Positions 11,801-20,847 of a stretch of DNA of 24,050 bases are shown in pieces. A program made the translations under genes and the position numbers. The notes below the pieces were generated by a model, which was not told where the DNA came from, ran no database searches, and saw nothing but the letters and a program-made list of their open reading frames with translations. This DNA is from Coemansia sp. RSA 922 (Eukaryota > Kickxellomycota > Kickxellomycetes > Kickxellales > Kickxellaceae): positions 1 through 24,050 of the forward strand of contig JANBQS010000261.1 in the NCBI GenBank assembly GCA_027577415.1, read 5' to 3'. How positions within the stretch are numbered: position 1 is the stretch's first letter; every line of letters starts with the position of its first letter.

Positions 11801-14800
11801 CCCTCATCGGCGCTCACGTAGGGCCCGTCCTTCAGGTAGTTGCGCTGACGCTCTTGCTCGGCCTTGAGCCACAGCCGCGTGAGACGTCCACAGTTGCGAC
11901 GAGCAATAGCCTTGTCGACTGTCGCGCCGCGGCGGATGCGCTCGCGGTTGTAGTGGGCCACGGAAGTCCACCAATCGGCCTTGGACTTTACATAGCGCAA
12001 GATCATGTTCTCGATGGGCTTGGGCATGCCTGGTACTTGCCAGGGGATGTTGGCCTTGTAGCAGTTGTGAGTGACCACAAAGTTGCCAAGAAGGAAGAGT
12101 GGCGACTTGTCGAGGGTGAAACCACAGTAAGGTCCAGGCTGGGAGCGCTTGCGAATGTGGAAATCGACAGCACCGAGATAGCAGGTCGAGCCTTTGCAGT
12201 CGTGAGGGCCGATTGGCTTCTCCTTGCATGGGATAAGATGGACATCGTCGCCAGTTATCGAAGCGGACCAACGCGTTCCCACAGATGTCGTAACGGTCGA
12301 CGCAGCACTGGTGTACGAGTAGAGGTCGCAAATGAGACCGAGACTACGGGCAACCCTCTGAACAAGCTTGATAATCTCATCATGCCCGATGGTGTAGTCA
12401 GAGTCGACACCCTGAACGATCGAGTAGGCATACGAGGTTAGGCAGTGCTTGCACTTCTCTCTATTGCCGTCGCCGTCAATAAAGCCAGCGAGGAAGGAGC
12501 GACGGAACGCGATCGACTGGCTCAGGATGTTGGACACGGTATTGCCATTCACAGAGCCCTTGCTAGCATAGCCGAAGACGCCAAAGATGTCGCGGAGGCT
12601 GTTGCCTTGCCCCATGCCGTCCGTGCGAGACAGGCAGACAATCCACATCCTCTCGGTTGTATGTTGCGTCTTGGACAAGTTGAGGTCGAGCTTCGGCGCG
12701 ATATCCTCGAGGAAGTCCACAATCGTCATCTCGTCAAGACCGACAAAGAACTCCATCGAGGCGTCGTGGCCGTTGGCCATGTGGAGGCCCATGAGGTACG
12801 CGATGTCGCACTCGGTGACACCTGGCTTGGCTTTGTGAAGCGTGCTCTTGACAACATCAAGGACATCGACAGAGGAGGCCAGGGGAAAGGTAATCGGTTC
12901 GCGAGGTCGGAACATGCGCATCTTGTCGGCTTCCTTGGGGTACATGTTGGCCCAGGCGACATACTGCGCAGCTTCCACATTCCAAGTAAGGCATCCGCGT
13001 GCCCTCAGGTCGGCTGCAAACTTGCTGGCCGCGACACGGGCGGCGTCCTCCGACGGGAACATGCCGGCAACAGAATAGGAGAAGGTGCGTGACGTGTGAC
13101 CGAGCACGGTGGTAGGACCGCCTGCGATGGGCTTGCAGGGCAGAAGGTCGGCGTAATGCACCTCGAATGTACAGCTTTCACTCAGGTCGCAGACCTTAAC
13201 TATGTCGAGTTCGGGTGACACGAGGACAAGCGTGTGGCGGCTGTTGCACTCAAAGTTGTCTTCAACAAAGGTCCACTTCTCGTCCGTAGTGGGGACAGAT
13301 GAGAAAGGAAGGAAGGCGACCTTGTAGACGTCGTCTTGGCCAACCATAGTGTCCGTGACGGTCAAGGCAGCGCCGTCATGACCGAGGACCTTGTTGCCAA
13401 CCGTGATGTCCTTCGCCTTGACAATCGCGCCGTTGGCCATAATGACTTCAGCGTTGGGGGCGAGACACCGCCAGGCCTCTGACAAGTGCTGCAGGATCAC
13501 CTTGCTCTTGTTGCCGCGAATGCCCTCGGGCATCATATCGAGGATGTCGTGCATCACAGCTGCGCGCAGCTCCAGATCGTAGTGCGAGTCCACGCGCTGC
13601 TTGGTCAGCGACTTTACCACGCCCTTGGAGTTACGGCCCTCGAACTGGCGTGCCAGCAGGTTGCCCAGCCAGCGCTCGAGCAAGGGGACAATGCCGCGCA
13701 AAAAGAACAGCCATACACGCCAGCCAGGCGCCCAGAAGCCAACTCCAGGACCCTTTCCTACTGGCCCAGTGTTTCCAAGAACGACCGGTCGCGAGGCGGA
13801 TGTAATGACCCCGCCGTGTACCTGCCGCACCCGCCGCACAATGATCAGCTGCTGCTGAGTCGGCACTGTGACACACCACACTTTGCAGTGGCGCTGCTCC
13901 TGGCTGAACTCCTTCTCAACAGCCAGCACCGGTCTCGCTGCCTCGTCATCGCTCCAAGAGACAACCCAGTGGTCGTGCTGAGCGATAACTGCTTGGCCTT
14001 GCTGGTCGGTGCCATTGTTGGTTCCCTTGGGATACGACAAGGCCCAATAGCAGCTAAGCCCGGCATTCAGACACACTCGCTGTAGCTCATCCCTGAACCT
14101 AACCGAAGACGTGTCCACACTGCCGCTCGCCAGGGACGAAGCCTCGCCCCCATCAGCCAAACTCAGTCCCCGCAGTATAAGCCTCAGCTGTTCCTTGGTG
14201 CATCCACGAAGCACCCACTCGAAAAGCCACTTGTCACTCTTGGAAGATAGGCACTTGTCGCCGTACTCAGCGGCCATGTACTCGAACCATGCCACGTTAT
14301 CGACCACATATCGACGGCCATGGACCTCAGTGCACTTATCCCCGACCCGATCCGTATCAACCCCAACTGAAGGCAACACACGCTCAAGCCGACCGAAGAG
14401 CGCACCCAAATAGTCCCAGTCACGAGTCTTCGCAGGTTCGAATGTTACGGTCTGAGAGTCCATGTCCAGAGAGCCATGGTCACCAAGCCAGTACCCATAG
14501 AGCTCAAGGAAGGCCGAGGTCTCGTCGTCGGATTGTAGACCCAAAGCCGAAAATGGCAAATCACTGAGCGCGGTCTCCACCACACCATGTGGGCAGTTCG
14601 CCTCCAGCTGCACCAAGGCGTGAGGGCCGATAGAATGACGGAGCTCATACACCTCGGCTGCCGAAATAACTTTGAACGAGTCGCCTTCCAGCGCGTCATC
14701 TTGGACGGACGGACCAGTACGGACCCACATGCGGTGTCCCGAAGTTACCACGAGGTCGATATTGTTGCGTGCAACCTCAGCGCTCTCGGCAATGTGGATG

Positions 14801-17800
14801 AGGTCGTGCGTTCCTTCTGCCACGGTGACCTTGTCCGAGGTAATATCGCGGTATACAAGGCGCCCCTCGTCATAGCAGGCAATTCCCAGTTTGGTGTGCC
14901 TCTCGAAGTGCCTCTGAACATCTATCAAGTACATCCAGCCATCCTCGGTCAGGATCTGGTGGTCCTCTGGGAAGCAGTTGAACCTGTAGTAGATCAGGTG
15001 CTTCAAGTCCTTGCAGGCGCGGATCTGCCGCATCAGTCGGTACTTGTAGCGATACATGCCAGTCAGCTGGCCCACATGCGCAAACAAGTACTGCAGTCCG
15101 TCGGCGAGCTGGAAGGCGTCGACGTTGCCCAGGCGATACTGGACGTGGGAATCCACAATGAGCTTGGTCAGACGAAGAATCTCGCGGCAGTTGTGCACTA
15201 CTACAGTTCCCGCGACAAAGTTCTCGTGGCCAGGTACCGAAATATCGTAGACTAGGCGTCCCTCCGCCTCCTCGTCGACTCGAACGATAGGAATCAACAC
15301 CGCTGTCTCGAGCGCGTCTTGCCAGTTGTCGATGTGCGCAGTCGACTTTGACGGCAACCGCACGAGCTTCGAAAACGCCTCAAATGCAAGCTTAGTAGCC
15401 GAACTGTCGCCAGTGCTGGGCTGGCTGACATGGCCATGCCAGCGGCGCAACAAGTCAAAGCTGGTTTGCAAGCGGCGGCAGTAGCGCACGCCGACCTTTT
15501 CCACAAACAGCATAAACGAGTCTGGCAACAGACGCAAGCCTGCCGCGTAGTGTCCCTCGACAGCTGGCACTTCGCTGTCAGTAACAAAGGCGGTCTCGAC
15601 GCCAAAGCTCTCGAGCAGAGCACGCTGCATCCACTGAACCGAATCACACAGGACATCGTTCGATTTGGGATCAGCGGCGACATACGAGGTAGGCGTATTG
15701 CCAAGAGCAGCCTCGGTTGACTCTGAGACAGCACAGCTGCCGCCCCACCAAGCGGCCAAGTACTCTCTCTGGACCGACACGGGTGCCTGCCGAATGACTG
15801 GCGGAACACTGCGCGCAGAGACGAATTGGCTGTCATGGGCGCACCCGATACTTGCAAACATCTGCTTGACAACATCCGGCACGTCTAGCACAAAATGTAC
15901 TCCAGGTGCAGACATGTTGATTCGCCCGCACCCAATGCGCATCAGGACCTTCACGCCGGAGATAAGAGCAATGTCAGCCGCGGCCTGATCAGCATCGGAG
16001 CCATGACTGAACCAGAGCTGGCTAGAGCTCACGCCAGCGACTCCGCTGGAGAGGAAGGCGCCAAGCAAGCGAGCAAATGCCAGAATGAGCTGGCGATCGC
16101 TCTGCATGTTCCACGACAAAAGCTGGTACTGAGAGTCGGCGTCACTGGAAGGAGAGTCAGTGACGCTCCACAGGGCAGAACACACAATGGAGTGGTCCCT
16201 GGTCAATTCCCCAGCCGGGACGTATTCGGCATCCTCAATGGTAGCGCCAATGTGACCATGGACGGCAAGCACTGGGTGGGATGGCGTGACGACAAGCGTG
16301 GTTCCATCCAATCCGGTGATGCGCAAGCATATCTGCGGCGATGCATGGACTTGGAACGCATCGCTGCCAGCGCGGCCTGAAAGCTGGATCGACTTGCTGC
16401 CACTCTTATCGCCGTCGTCACTAGGCGCTACGCACTGCAGCGCCTGACCGCCACGCACAAGCTCAATGGGCACAGCAAGGCCGCTGCCGAGACTGACTGG
16501 CGTGCCCGCGGCAACGCACAGATGGAACGCATTGCCAAAGCGACTCTTCTTGCGCTCTTTAGTGGTCAGCGTCTTGACGGGCTTCAAGTTGAAGTTATAG
16601 TCGAGATGCAGGTAGTTGAGTCGCTTGCGGTGGATCAGCAAGTTGAGCATGTTGTGGCCCTGTCGACACACCTGCAGGCCAGCCTCAACCCAATCGATCT
16701 CGGTAGATTGAAAGAATTTAGTCGCCTTGAACTGCCGGAACAGGTACTTTTTGCGCTGCGCACGAGGCGGGCTGGAGTGGATGGCGTTCAGCACGTAGTT
16801 CTTCAGCAGTTTCTGGTACGATACGCGCACCTTGACAGGCTGCCCCTGGGGACAGTGCTCCATGTACCAGTCCTTAACCAGCGGGACGTCCATTGCGCGA
16901 CGCGTGCGGCCCGAGCGTGCGCTAAAGGGATGCGGTGCCCAGTACAAAGCAATGCCATTAGCCGTATTCTCGGTCTCCAAGGGCTGGTCTTCAAGGAACG
17001 CCGAGGCGCCAAGCGGAAGCACAAAGTCGGTGTCCTCGTCTTGGTCGCCAAAGATCTCGTCCTCGACCAGTCGCGCGTCGTCTTTGAACTGCGACACGAG
17101 GCTGCGCGAGGAGATCGGGTTGATTACTGGGTCAAAGTAAAACGCAGGCAGGTCTGGGTCGTCGGGGCGCACGTACTGCACGGCTGGCGTGTGGTACGGA
17201 GCAACGCGTACCTTGCGAGGCAGCGAATTGTACAAGTGCGGGAACGCCACTTTATACTCGGTACGCACTGGCTGACGGATAATGATCTTGTTGATGTCGT
17301 TAAACTCGTTCCAGTCCTCGTCCGCCGGGTTGATATCGCGATACATGGGCTCGAATTTGGGTCCACCTGGAATAGCCATATTCAGGCACTTTGCCGTAAT
17401 GAACGAGTTGAGGTCGAAAAGATAGAAGAAATTCGGATCGATCAAGTCCGACAGCAGCTGGCTAGCAAGCCGGTGCAAGTTTGCCATCACTGGCAGATCC
17501 AGCCTCCACTTGCGATAGGAAGAGCCGTTAACGCGACGGCCAACCGCGCTCTTTGCAATGTCCTCTTCGTCCTCGTCGGCCAGCGGCTTGCTGTCGTAAA
17601 ACCAGTCTAGGACTGCCGCGTCGTCGTCCTCATCGAGCTCCATCTGGATGGCTTCCAGTGGCTCGACATCAAGCAGATTGTCGCCAAAGTCCAAGGGCGG
17701 CTCTTCGTCGTCAAATGGCGGGAAGCGCATGCGCTTAAAGTGCTTGCGATCGCGCTTCTCGCGACGCATCATAATCCACATGGAGCCCCACTGCGCCATA

Positions 17801-18267
17801 TACACGGGCTCGATAACCCAGGGGATCTCGTTAACAAAAGTGATGGCGCCAGTTACGTGGTACAGCACCGGCACGTCGCGCGCCTGCTCCCACGGCATGG
17901 GCATGTTTTCGAGCAGCTTAAGCACGGCATGCGGCACGTACTTGAGCGCTCCCAAGTAGACGCGCTTGTCGTGGCGGTACTTGCGCGCGCTCATGTCGCC
18001 GTGGTCCTTGATGATCTTGCGCAAGTGCTCTGGCGGCATGTCGCATTTTTCCTGCTCGGCAAACCCCATGCGGCGCTTCGTGTCGTAGCGCTGCGAGCTA
18101 AGCTTGCGCCACTCGAGCGCCTTTTTGTCCGTCTCGGCCGGCGCAGGTTCGCTTGGCACAAACTGAGGATCGAGAGGAGTAATCCTTGACTGATCTGGCT
18201 CTGCACGCTGCTGGTTACCATGCGCGTCTCGCTCCCGGCGTGACGAGCTCATTGAAGAACCAGTCAT
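2866..18267 (-). CDS. PRP8: Pre-mRNA splicing factor Prp8 precursor with six inteins
   Basis: Prp8 is the U5 snRNP scaffold that cradles the spliceosome RNA core. The 5133-codon frame has no stop and needs no intron. Removing the six inteins leaves 2384 residues; Prp8 proteins are usually 2330-2420. Exteins in precursor numbering: 1-583, 1027-1097, 1500-1600, 2069-2670, 3234-3461, 3926-4180 and 4590-5133. Across every junction the flanks rejoin into near-universal Prp8 sequence, for example FGNAFHL+CREILRL, LIYYRFN+TGPVGKG and KTFEGNLT+TKPINGA. The N-terminal domain covers exteins 1-3, the reverse-transcriptase-like and linker regions exteins 4-5, the endonuclease-like and RNase H-like domains exteins 6-7, and Jab1/MPN roughly the last 285 residues. 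The start ATG at 18265-18267 precedes a short polar tail before the first conserved block. With all inteins retained the protein should not assemble, so splicing of all six should be needed for viability. Confidence 0.97.
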   Translation of the reverse strand: MTGSSMSSSRRERDAHGNQQRAEPDQSRITPLDPQFVPSEPAPAETDKKALEWRKLSSQRYDTKRRMGFAEQEKCDMPPEHLRKIIKDHGDMSARKYRHDKRVYLGALKYVPHAVLKLLENMPMPWEQARDVPVLYHVTGAITFVNEIPWVIEPVYMAQWGSMWIMMRREKRDRKHFKRMRFPPFDDEEPPLDFGDNLLDVEPLEAIQMELDEDDDAAVLDWFYDSKPLADEDEEDIAKSAVGRRVNGSSYRKWRLDLPVMANLHRLASQLLSDLIDPNFFYLFDLNSFITAKCLNMAIPGGPKFEPMYRDINPADEDWNEFNDINKIIIRQPVRTEYKVAFPHLYNSLPRKVRVAPYHTPAVQYVRPDDPDLPAFYFDPVINPISSRSLVSQFKDDARLVEDEIFGDQDEDTDFVLPLGASAFLEDQPLETENTANGIALYWAPHPFSARSGRTRRAMDVPLVKDWYMEHCPQGQPVKVRVSYQKLLKNYVLNAIHSSPPRAQRKKYLFRQFKATKFFQSTEIDWVEAGLQVCRQGHNMLNLLIHRKRLNYLHLDYNFNLKPVKTLTTKERKKSRFGNAFHLCVAAGTPVSLGSGLAVPIELVRGGQALQCVAPSDDGDKSGSKSIQLSGRAGSDAFQVHASPQICLRITGLDGTTLVVTPSHPVLAVHGHIGATIEDAEYVPAGELTRDHSIVCSALWSVTDSPSSDADSQYQLLSWNMQSDRQLILAFARLLGAFLSSGVAGVSSSQLWFSHGSDADQAAADIALISGVKVLMRIGCGRINMSAPGVHFVLDVPDVVKQMFASIGCAHDSQFVSARSVPPVIRQAPVSVQREYLAAWWGGSCAVSESTEAALGNTPTSYVAADPKSNDVLCDSVQWMQRALLESFGVETAFVTDSEVPAVEGHYAAGLRLLPDSFMLFVEKVGVRYCRRLQTSFDLLRRWHGHVSQPSTGDSSATKLAFEAFSKLVRLPSKSTAHIDNWQDALETAVLIPIVRVDEEAEGRLVYDISVPGHENFVAGTVVVHNCREILRLTKLIVDSHVQYRLGNVDAFQLADGLQYLFAHVGQLTGMYRYKYRLMRQIRACKDLKHLIYYRFNCFPEDHQILTEDGWMYLIDVQRHFERHTKLGIACYDEGRLVYRDITSDKVTVAEGTHDLIHIAESAEVARNNIDLVVTSGHRMWVRTGPSVQDDALEGDSFKVISAAEVYELRHSIGPHALVQLEANCPHGVVETALSDLPFSALGLQSDDETSAFLELYGYWLGDHGSLDMDSQTVTFEPAKTRDWDYLGALFGRLERVLPSVGVDTDRVGDKCTEVHGRRYVVDNVAWFEYMAAEYGDKCLSSKSDKWLFEWVLRGCTKEQLRLILRGLSLADGGEASSLASGSVDTSSVRFRDELQRVCLNAGLSCYWALSYPKGTNNGTDQQGQAVIAQHDHWVVSWSDDEAARPVLAVEKEFSQEQRHCKVWCVTVPTQQQLIIVRRVRQVHGGVITSASRPVVLGNTGPVGKGPGVGFWAPGWRVWLFFLRGIVPLLERWLGNLLARQFEGRNSKGVVKSLTKQRVDSHYDLELRAAVMHDILDMMPEGIRGNKSKVILQHLSEAWRCLAPNAEVIMANGAIVKAKDITVGNKVLGHDGAALTVTDTMVGQDDVYKVAFLPFSSVPTTDEKWTFVEDNFECNSRHTLVLVSPELDIVKVCDLSESCTFEVHYADLLPCKPIAGGPTTVLGHTSRTFSYSVAGMFPSEDAARVAASKFAADLRARGCLTWNVEAAQYVAWANMYPKEADKMRMFRPREPITFPLASSVDVLDVVKSTLHKAKPGVTECDIAYLMGLHMANGHDASMEFFVGLDEMTIVDFLEDIAPKLDLNLSKTQHTTERMWIVCLSRTDGMGQGNSLRDIFGVFGYASKGSVNGNTVSNILSQSIAFRRSFLAGFIDGDGNREKCKHCLTSYAYSIVQGVDSDYTIGHDEIIKLVQRVARSLGLICDLYSYTSAASTVTTSVGTRWSASITGDDVHLIPCKEKPIGPHDCKGSTCYLGAVDFHIRKRSQPGPYCGFTLDKSPLFLLGNFVVTHNCYKANIPWQVPGMPKPIENMILRYVKSKADWWTSVAHYNRERIRRGATVDKAIARRNCGRLTRLWLKAEQERQRNYLKDGPYVSADEGVTIYVTAVHWLESRRFSPIPFPPLSYKHDPKLLILALERLRESYSVQGHLNSSQREELGLIEQAFDEPHSALARIKRLLLTQRAFKEVGIEFMDMYSHLIPVFDIEPLEKITDAYLDQYLWYEADKRRLWAPWVKPADSEPSPLLVYKWCQGVNNLDGAWSTANGECTVMLEAKLSRVFEKIDLTLLNRLLRLILDHNLADYMTAKNNVVISFKDMNHVNSYGLIRGLQFAPFIFQYYGMIIDILILGLQRASEIAGAPTMPNDFLQFKDVETERRHPIRMYMRYIDRVYMLLRFDDQDDSRELIQRFLTENPDPNNENVVGYNNKRCWPRDSRMRLMKHDVNLGRAVFWDIKNRLPRSLTTIEWDDEASFVSVYSRDNPNLLFDMAGFEVRILPKCRQLTEGSAAQDGSWALIDDRSKERTATAFLRVDDASIQRFNNRIRQILMSSGSTTFTKIANKFNTALIGLMTYYREAVVHTREMLDLLVKAETKIQARIMLGLNSKDSNRMPPVIFYCYGAGFRVRMADGSTKAIEDISVGDQVLGADGLPRDVAHTMSGSAPLYSVSLAKPKTKCDDNHVPLNYNAPVVRTASSISVQSICSGISSDSIESAQGVTDADELLFNDSFLCNEKHRLVIRVSTKCEMREKACRVAQSQWSDVGSFVVEFVTLRLDDELGFERPYVAKQVFEYNTNFFGLAENGKALALREATAHVEKMRALAVSAGASPDCVYVWHDKQKAAYRVMSNRYPESLPPPCRSMCYGCVPAASSNLVFNSKDEARAAAQAASPKSDHITWTVGVDDYLEYVRYMDARGETPVPCVMAYSGKVSTWVPRIGTNVSARYHRGILKLLADSPESQLVDIEQLAWALGCWLCGSDAFDNCGSTLGSDIAESVVLHWSKTVATANNNNSEQPSAFATLLSGLGLADTREVSVEARDLLVAESPATRFALLAGMLDVCGKMASDGRMIIAQPLANGSSLRLAYEVARSLGLETITRKNATHGFVMVRGDFAAMPSVTSVYSGNSSSGRSLSDCESTSSSQHVGHFEVSTLPVTTGEYYGFQVAEGQSPLFCHGDFVVGSNCPKELGGLGMLSMGHVLIPQSDLRWFKQTDTGISHFRAGMSHEDGQMIPNLFRYILPWESEFVDSQRVWAEYALKRQEANAQNRRLTLEDLEDSWDRGIPRINTLFSKDRHTLAYDKGWRIRTEWKQYQLPKANPFWWTHAKHDGKLWQLNNYRTDMIQALGGVECILEHSLFRGTYYPTWEGLFWQQQSTSFSGAMGQRQLTNAQRSGLNQIPNRRFTMWWSPTINRCFKPDTKVFMANGSVRAIKNIYAGDYVLGPDSKERLVESVHSGMDTMYEVREWRQDDMALGSSDIGLASFVCNSHHILHLVSRMFVSDVMYDDEEFGTLVVDYTALKLTTLVSGEEVKLVVWERKKFPFSKDISSVGLAHEAAHWFIKGLDMSPIAWELDARLYGQVSDSIRNRTYQLAAPILIENNVFAPLVTAVGLPLSSSNEIAFLVGLWINCGDPRAPVLYLPYGKLDIVRHILQICEHIGLRVSEEPESGGPDVEGAEPIYILDDVPGTDSNRFWDLILKLGLGTSDASSVPEFFATDLLRVREHLLAGLIGFKRHIVDPAPATIFELNLKASSEPARYADYKAELDQYSGVTFFGLSGAFVPGLFAIARSLGIQYDSLIDEGELAAKLMPCSAMTNVLALGVAYNGSLKPPAVVRRFPAQYRFEVTKYGSSHGEYVGLTLEDSSDQLFVLANNTVVHNSNVYVGFQVQLDLTGIFMHGKLPTLKISYVSLFRSHAWQKSHESLILDLCQVLDNELEPLQIETVQKEAIHPRKSYKMSSSAADITCFASYKWPVSTPSLLTDASDRMDAGTTQKYWIDVQLRWGDYDSHDIERYARAKFLDYTTDSMSLYPSPTGIIVGVDLAYNMYSAYGNWVPGMKPLMQQAMAKIMKASPALYVIRERIRKALQLFSSEPTESYLNSTNYAELFSHQTCWFVDDTNVYRVTVQKTFEGNLTCFPVEDHQLLTEFGFWSLAQVQTHFQSHATLNMACYVDGVLEYHPITVDDITVDEGTHDLVEMTGSTGKRPEDTNDVSLMPTANHRMLLRVGATVSEREWVSNDDTMPPPFEVHTAGSVLDKGNSDESVAAQFIARFAGGAATMDCADRLPFMDALGLQTDDEVDAFLQLYGYWLGSGCLFGRDADTVQLASKRPAIDNYLDFLFEKLHRVLPMSAAAGATSGVHMSYVAESAELSTYRLYDIVDARWLAYFKAESPYDYKCGEWLWEWVWKRLDMRQLRLIVVGLHTANGGCQSSMEAGSIRTYSMRFRDELQRLLLHAGYSAVFRPEPSNDPLSTQEQWAVHFTEQLQQVEPMFNVRKHFRGVAQKSGAVWCVSVPSKGQFIMVRRVHETDASGQVLSASRPVVVGNTKPINGAMTILNPRTGQCFIKVIHSSVWAGQKRLGQLAKWKTAEETVALVRSLPVEEQPNQLIVSRKGMLDPLEVTMLDFPNITIRGSEMQLPLQALLKIEKIGDMILKATEPKMSMWSCYDNWLATVSPYTAFSRLVLILRALHINNERAKIVLRPDKTTETEPHHLWPTLSDEQWIKVENQLKDLILADYGKKNNVNVASLTASEIRDVILGMEIQAPSQQRQQIAEIEKQAREQTQLTAITTKTQNVHGDEIVVTTTSNYESQAFKSKTEWRQRAIAAQNLPLRTKHLYVTSEDISDTAHTYVLPKNLLKQFIAIADPRTQVAGYLYGVSPAGNDQVKEVHSIVLVPQWATHLQVHLPDRMPSHEYLRDLEPLGWIHTMPNELSHLSPQDVTIHSRILARTADKAKARWDGERTVVMTCAFTPGSCSLTAYKLTPAGFEWGRENMDMTSSSPEGFSPACFERVQMLLSDRFMGFFMVPDDDGVWNFNFMGSMHRADMTYGLQLDVPRDFYDAMHRPSHFMTFGALETAAAADEADVEDELA
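4501..5727 (-). mobile_element. PRP8 intein 6 (409 aa), degenerate paralog of intein 2
   Basis: Precursor residues 4181-4589, between KTFEGNLT and TKPINGA (after spliced residue 1840), inside the RNase H-like domain. It begins [15 protein letters not shown] and ends RPVVVGN with Thr at +1, the same Gly-Asn ending and +1 Thr as intein 2. Block B is TANH at 82-85. The motif helices align with intein 2 but have Ser177 (LYGYWLGSG) and Asn290 (VGLHTANGG) in place of both aspartates. The shared stretch [20 protein letters not shown] and the shared SASRPVV end make descent from one element clear. Confidence 0.94.
6493..7884 (-). mobile_element. PRP8 intein 5 (464 aa), degenerate endonuclease
   Basis: Precursor residues 3462-3925, between WWSPTINR and SNVYVGFQV (after spliced residue 1585). 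This is, from memory, the common Prp8-a site of Cryptococcus and Aspergillus inteins. It begins [13 protein letters not shown], has NSHH at 73-76, and ends NNTVVHN with Ser at +1, where intein-free Prp8 (for example human) has Ala. LAGLIDADG remnants are LVGLWINCG (209-217, Cys216) and LAGLIGFKR (312-320, Lys319). Both acids are gone, so it should splice but not home. Blocks A and B resemble inteins 3 and 4. Confidence 0.94.
8569..10257 (-). mobile_element. PRP8 intein 4 (563 aa), largest, degenerate endonuclease
   Basis: Precursor residues 2671-3233, between PPVIFY and [10 protein letters not shown] (after spliced residue 1357). It begins [13 protein letters not shown] and ends FVVGSN with Cys at +1; the penultimate residue is Ser, not His. 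Block B is NEKH at 114-117, displaced by a Ser/Asp-rich insertion of about 45 residues (roughly 60-105). A long region at 170-300 with [16 protein letters not shown] resembles the DNA-recognition part of fungal Prp8 inteins. Motif helices ALGCWLCGS (351-359) and LAGMLDVCG (434-442) have Gly358 and Cys441 at the catalytic positions, so cleavage is not expected. At +1 most Prp8 proteins have Thr; here it is Cys. Confidence 0.93.
12064..13467 (-). mobile_element. PRP8 intein 3 (468 aa), partly conserved LAGLIDADG endonuclease
   Basis: Precursor residues 1601-2068, between LQHLSEAWR and CYKANIPW (after spliced residue 755). Cys1 lies in [13 protein letters not shown], block B is NSRH at 75-78 (Asn in place of Thr), and the end is NFVVTHN before Cys+1. 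The second LAGLIDADG helix is canonical, LAGFIDGDG at 326-334 with Asp333. The first, LMGLHMANG at 225-233, has Asn232 at the acid position. A conserved block between splicing and endonuclease parts ([10 protein letters not shown], 161-170) is shared in pattern with intein 4. One acid is lost, so cutting is probably impaired. Confidence 0.94.
13771..14976 (-). mobile_element. PRP8 intein 2 (402 aa), LAGLIDADG endonuclease apparently intact
   Basis: Precursor residues 1098-1499, between LIYYRFN and TGPVGKG (after spliced residue 654). It begins [14 protein letters not shown] and ends RPVVLGN with Thr at +1, so the penultimate residue is Gly rather than the usual His. Block B is TSGH at 78-81. 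Both LAGLIDADG helices keep their acidic residue: Asp166 in LYGYWLGDH and Asp275 in [10 protein letters not shown]. It is the only one of the six with both, and so the best candidate for a still-active homing element. It is plainly homologous to intein 6 over its whole length. Confidence 0.94.
15190..16518 (-). mobile_element. PRP8 intein 1 (443 aa), degenerate LAGLIDADG endonuclease
   Basis: Precursor residues 584-1026, between extein ends FGNAFHL and CREILRL (after spliced residue 583). Splicing motifs are complete: Cys1 in [13 protein letters not shown], block B TPSH at intein residues 78-81, block [15 protein letters not shown] near the end, and VVVHN before Cys+1. The endonuclease core is recognisable but decayed: LLGAFLSSG (151-159) and YLAAWWGGS (253-261) both carry Ser where the metal-binding acid should be. 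Block A and block F are unlike the other five, so it appears to be an independent lineage, closer to the common intein pattern. Protein splicing should work; homing should not. Confidence 0.95.
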
Positions 18268-18534
18268 CGTCCTCTTATAGTTTTCTTTGGCTACAGTAGA
18301 GATATGTGTATACTTTTTTTGTAAATTAGCTTAACAAAGAGCGGACCTTCCTCCTTTGCTCATTCTGTGACTACAGGTGGAGGCCTACCTATTCGAATGT
18401 GTCGATTGTTCAGTAGCGGTTTCAAGAAAATTTAAACAAAAAATATAAATTTAAGAACGCGACGATTTGAACTCAGTAGACGCTAAGAGCACTTTTTTTG
18501 AAAAAGTCGATCTCCAGTGAGGAAGAAAATCGTG
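18268..18534 (-). promoter_or_regulatory. Upstream region of PRP8
   Basis: AT-rich sequence before the PRP8 ATG, with T-runs and short A/T tracts (18307-18330, 18421-18455). No clear TATA box in the sense orientation, no ORF of note and no RNA gene. The CG-to-AT composition change between coding DNA and the island begins here. Confidence 0.4.
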
Positions 18535-18537
18535 TCA

Positions 18538-18576
18538 AGCGGATTACCAGTTGGATCTGATCAGTGGTACTACCAG
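18538..18576. repeat. Dispersed palindrome-rich repeat, copy A
   Basis: AGCGGATTAC, a 5-base spacer, then 24 identical bases at 18553-18576 shared with copy B at 23864-23887. The core contains the perfect palindrome CTGATCAG followed by the inverted repeat TGGTACTACCA. The 24-base identity 5.3 kb apart is far beyond chance. Read on +, the core could encode SDQWYYQ, so it may be a relic of a coding repeat instead of a control site. Confidence 0.75.
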
Positions 18577-18961
18577 CAAGGTCCTTGCTGCAATTATCTC
18601 GGTAGAGCTGTCTGTGTTGCCCTTTGATTCTTGCTCAAAGACACCGTCAAATCGCCTACAGAGCACAATTGTCAGAGATAAGGACTCTGGCTGGAGAAGG
18701 TCATCCGGTTGGCGCAGCACTACGTGGGGGGTCATGCCATTTTCGGTGATACTCGGCATGATACAGCATATCGGAGACCCGAGCAATCAGCAATATCAGC
18801 TGGCTTTCATCGATCCTGAGCAACAAAACAAAGAAAATACTCCCGAAAACCATGAGACTACTCGCAGCAAGTGCCAGGAACATACTAAAGAAGTGCTGCG
18901 CGAAAAAAGTCTGCACAATTGTGAAGATGTGGGGAATACTTCTTATGACGAGCCACCCCAA
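18544..18961 (-). pseudogene. Possible decayed membrane-protein gene fragment
   Basis: Two overlapping - strand frames (18701-18961 and 18544-18786). The first has two strongly hydrophobic stretches separated by a short polar gap, around HFFSMFLALAASSLMVFG and SQLILLIA, like membrane helices. The second continues in another frame without recognisable domains. This is compatible with a frameshifted remnant of a membrane protein; the family cannot be named. A + frame over the same bases (18551-19036) looks like its shadow. Confidence 0.2.
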
Positions 18962-19290
18962 ATAGCTTGTTTTAATCTTGTTTCTTTTGACAACTTAATA
19001 TCTGGGACTGCATTCGTGCATACATCATATGCCTAAAGAACTATGGCGGTCTTATGTAGCCATTATAAAGGTGCAGAAATTAAACGTGCTCATATCATAT
19101 GGCCGCTAAAGGACGTGTGTGGATTGGCGAGATATTTACATGAAACATCAGTACAATTGTAGATTCTCAGGTGATAAGCTGAATCTGAATAGCCCCTATG
19201 TGTAATTTATGCTGAGGCAATTAACTATGTGACTTTTTAATACTACCTTGCATGGGTGTTTGAGTGAGACACAAAAAATCCGCATTCACT

Positions 19291-19322
19291 GAAGAGTACG
19301 CTCTGCCTGGCAAGTACTCTTC
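19291..19322. repeat. Perfect 9-bp inverted repeat (hairpin)
   Basis: GAAGAGTAC at 19291-19299 pairs with GTACTCTTC at 19314-19322 over a 14-base loop. A TATAAAT follows three bases later, which could make it an operator-like site, but no gene start is evident downstream on +. Confidence 0.6.
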
Positions 19323-19470
19323 GAGTATAAATTGGCAACAGTTTTCTGGCCCTCCGAGTTTTTTTTTCAAGTAATATATTTTAAGTTAAGAATGTGCTTT
19401 TATCAGTGACTTTTACCACCTCCACCTCCACCTACACCTCTCGCTGTAACGCTGGCCACAGCCCCACACT

Positions 19471-19488
19471 GCCGCCGCCGCCGCCGCC
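19471..19488. repeat. (GCC)6 trinucleotide repeat
   Basis: Six uninterrupted GCC units, close to the ACCTCC-rich tract at 19417-19440. Simple-sequence repeat without a supported coding frame. Confidence 0.8.
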
Positions 19489-19822
19489 ACTGGAGGATAT
19501 TTTTAAACTTCAACTTTAACTTGTCACGGGAGGCAAGCGATTAATAACAATTGCTCGTACGCCAACAGGAGTATCACATTTAAATAATAAATAACAATTT
19601 ACACCCAACATCAAAGGTTGTTAATTCGACGCCAACTTTATGTTATTTCGACCCCCTCATGCCTGGAAATCGTTTTTTCCCGCAAGTTTTCTCCCCAGCT
19701 TAACTATTGACCAATCATGCATCTACTGCTGCTGCCACTGCCTCTAGATCCACAGCAAGGCCAGCATCCGCCAGTTAGGCGGAATTTTTACCCCCATTTT
19801 TTGAGTAGCAAATATATGACAA

Positions 19823-20188
19823 TTATTTTGTACTTTTTTCAAACACGGCGACAGTAGTGTCGTCCTTGTCGATTGGTGGACGAATGTACTCTACCTGGCA
19901 CTTGGGTAGCTGCGGGTTGTCTTGAACGCTATCTCTGGGTTTTAGCCCTGTATTAGTAATGGCATATACAAGAATCCTATCGATGCAACACTTCTTAGTC
20001 CCTTGATCTAGTGGTCGCTTGGTCGCTTTGTTTATACTACTCTCTGTCATGATGTAGCATTTTCCACCAGCAATACTGGGTGTACTGCCAGTGCACGCAG
20101 CTATTCCTAATCACATACCTTTAATGGAGTCAGCTCTTTCTGGATCGACAATAGCATGCCGTCTTTCACTGTCACCACTGACATCCAT
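19823..20188 (-). CDS. Possible two-exon small gene (about 96 aa), unrecognised
   Basis: Exon 2 (19823-20043 with stop) is an open frame that has an ATG of its own at 20048-20050. A better model adds exon 1 (20119-20188, start MDVSGDSERRHAIVDPE). The proposed intron, 20044-20118 (75 bases), begins GTATGTG and ends ATGACAG, typical fungal borders, and the join keeps the frame (phase 1, making a Glu codon). The product would be polar and soluble, with a pair of Cys and an acidic end (PPIDKDDTTVAVFEK). No family is recognised. Exon 1 is short enough to be open by chance. Confidence 0.3.
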
Positions 20189-20847
20189 ATGAATTGCAGA
20201 ATACTTACCATTTTAAAAAACCTACCTTTAACTATCAATTTAAAGCCAATAGCAATAAAACGTCATTAGTAAAATAGTCTTACCTACGACTATCAATTTT
20301 TACCAAGGTATCATAATATGAGGAAATAGAACAGAAATGAAAAAACAATTAGTGTTAGAGAGAATATTTGCCAGGGAAGTGTTGGTGTGCGGCCTTGCCT
20401 TAAATACTTGCCATGGCTCTCCAACATTTGATACAAGCTACACCCTACTCCGCTAAAATTTCTCTAATATAAACACTTTTCCTGATCCGTGCTGGCCAAA
20501 AGATAGCACTTGATTTATCACCGTGTGCTTGAGCACTATCTTCTCCAATCGAGCCAATGGCCTAAAAAATACACTAAGAATATTCGATGATGTCAGAGAT
20601 CAAACTAGCGATTGTCTGCTTAAGGCGTTGATATGATCACCCAAGTCCACACGTGACAGTAGGGACTTTTATGTCCTCCTGACAGGTTTGCAGTCAGAGC
20701 ACCTCCACTAGCAATCAACGGGAAAACAAGGGTAAAGAAAATCATGGCCCTCATTAAAAAGCAGAGCAAGCGGCCCTTGCTTTTTTCTTTCTTTCTTCAC
20801 TTTTCTGCACACATCCACTTACATTATTTCAAATAACGCTAGAAGAA
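20189..20847. other. Intergenic, AT-rich, no gene seen
   Basis: No supportable ORF or RNA gene. On the - strand the motif AATTGATAGT followed within a few bases by GTAGGT or GTAAGA occurs twice, 60 bases apart (around 20223-20240 and 20283-20298), a short direct repeat that resembles splice donors. From about 20755 the sequence becomes pyrimidine-rich and forms the leader of the gene at 20848. Confidence 0.4.
20763..20820 (+). promoter_or_regulatory. Leader motif pair shared with another small gene
   Basis: AGAGCAAGC at 20763-20771 and CATCCACTT at 20812-20820, 49 bases apart, precede the ATG at 20848. The same pair (AGAGCAAGC and CATCCACTC, 42 bases apart) precedes the - strand start at 22337-22339. 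Related promoters are suggested, not shown. Confidence 0.3.

Larger units (their letters stand above)
18962..19822. other. Gene-poor stretch with a hairpin and short simple repeats
   Basis: No supported gene. It contains a 9-bp inverted repeat (19291-19322), a TATAAAT at 19326-19332 straight after it, a run of ACCTCC-type units around 19417-19440 and six GCC triplets at 19471-19488. The triplets could be remnants of a Gly- or Ala-rich coding end, but frames on both strands are interrupted within tens of codons. Confidence 0.5.

Noticed and set aside
11146..12441. Long + strand frames antisense to PRP8 (also 16522-17610, 5386-6195 and 8092-8868)
   Set aside because: They mirror the GC-rich codon pattern of the PRP8 frame, have no recognisable domains, and the - strand protein is beyond doubt.
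4501..16518. The six insertions as RNA introns or separate genes
   Set aside because: All lengths are multiples of three and stop-free, borders fit intein chemistry, not splice sites, and protein-splicing motifs are present.
18440..18520. A tRNA gene on the - strand, from a box-B-like GAGTTCAAATC
   Set aside because: The T-stem does not pair, there is no matching acceptor stem and no suitable box A at the right distance.
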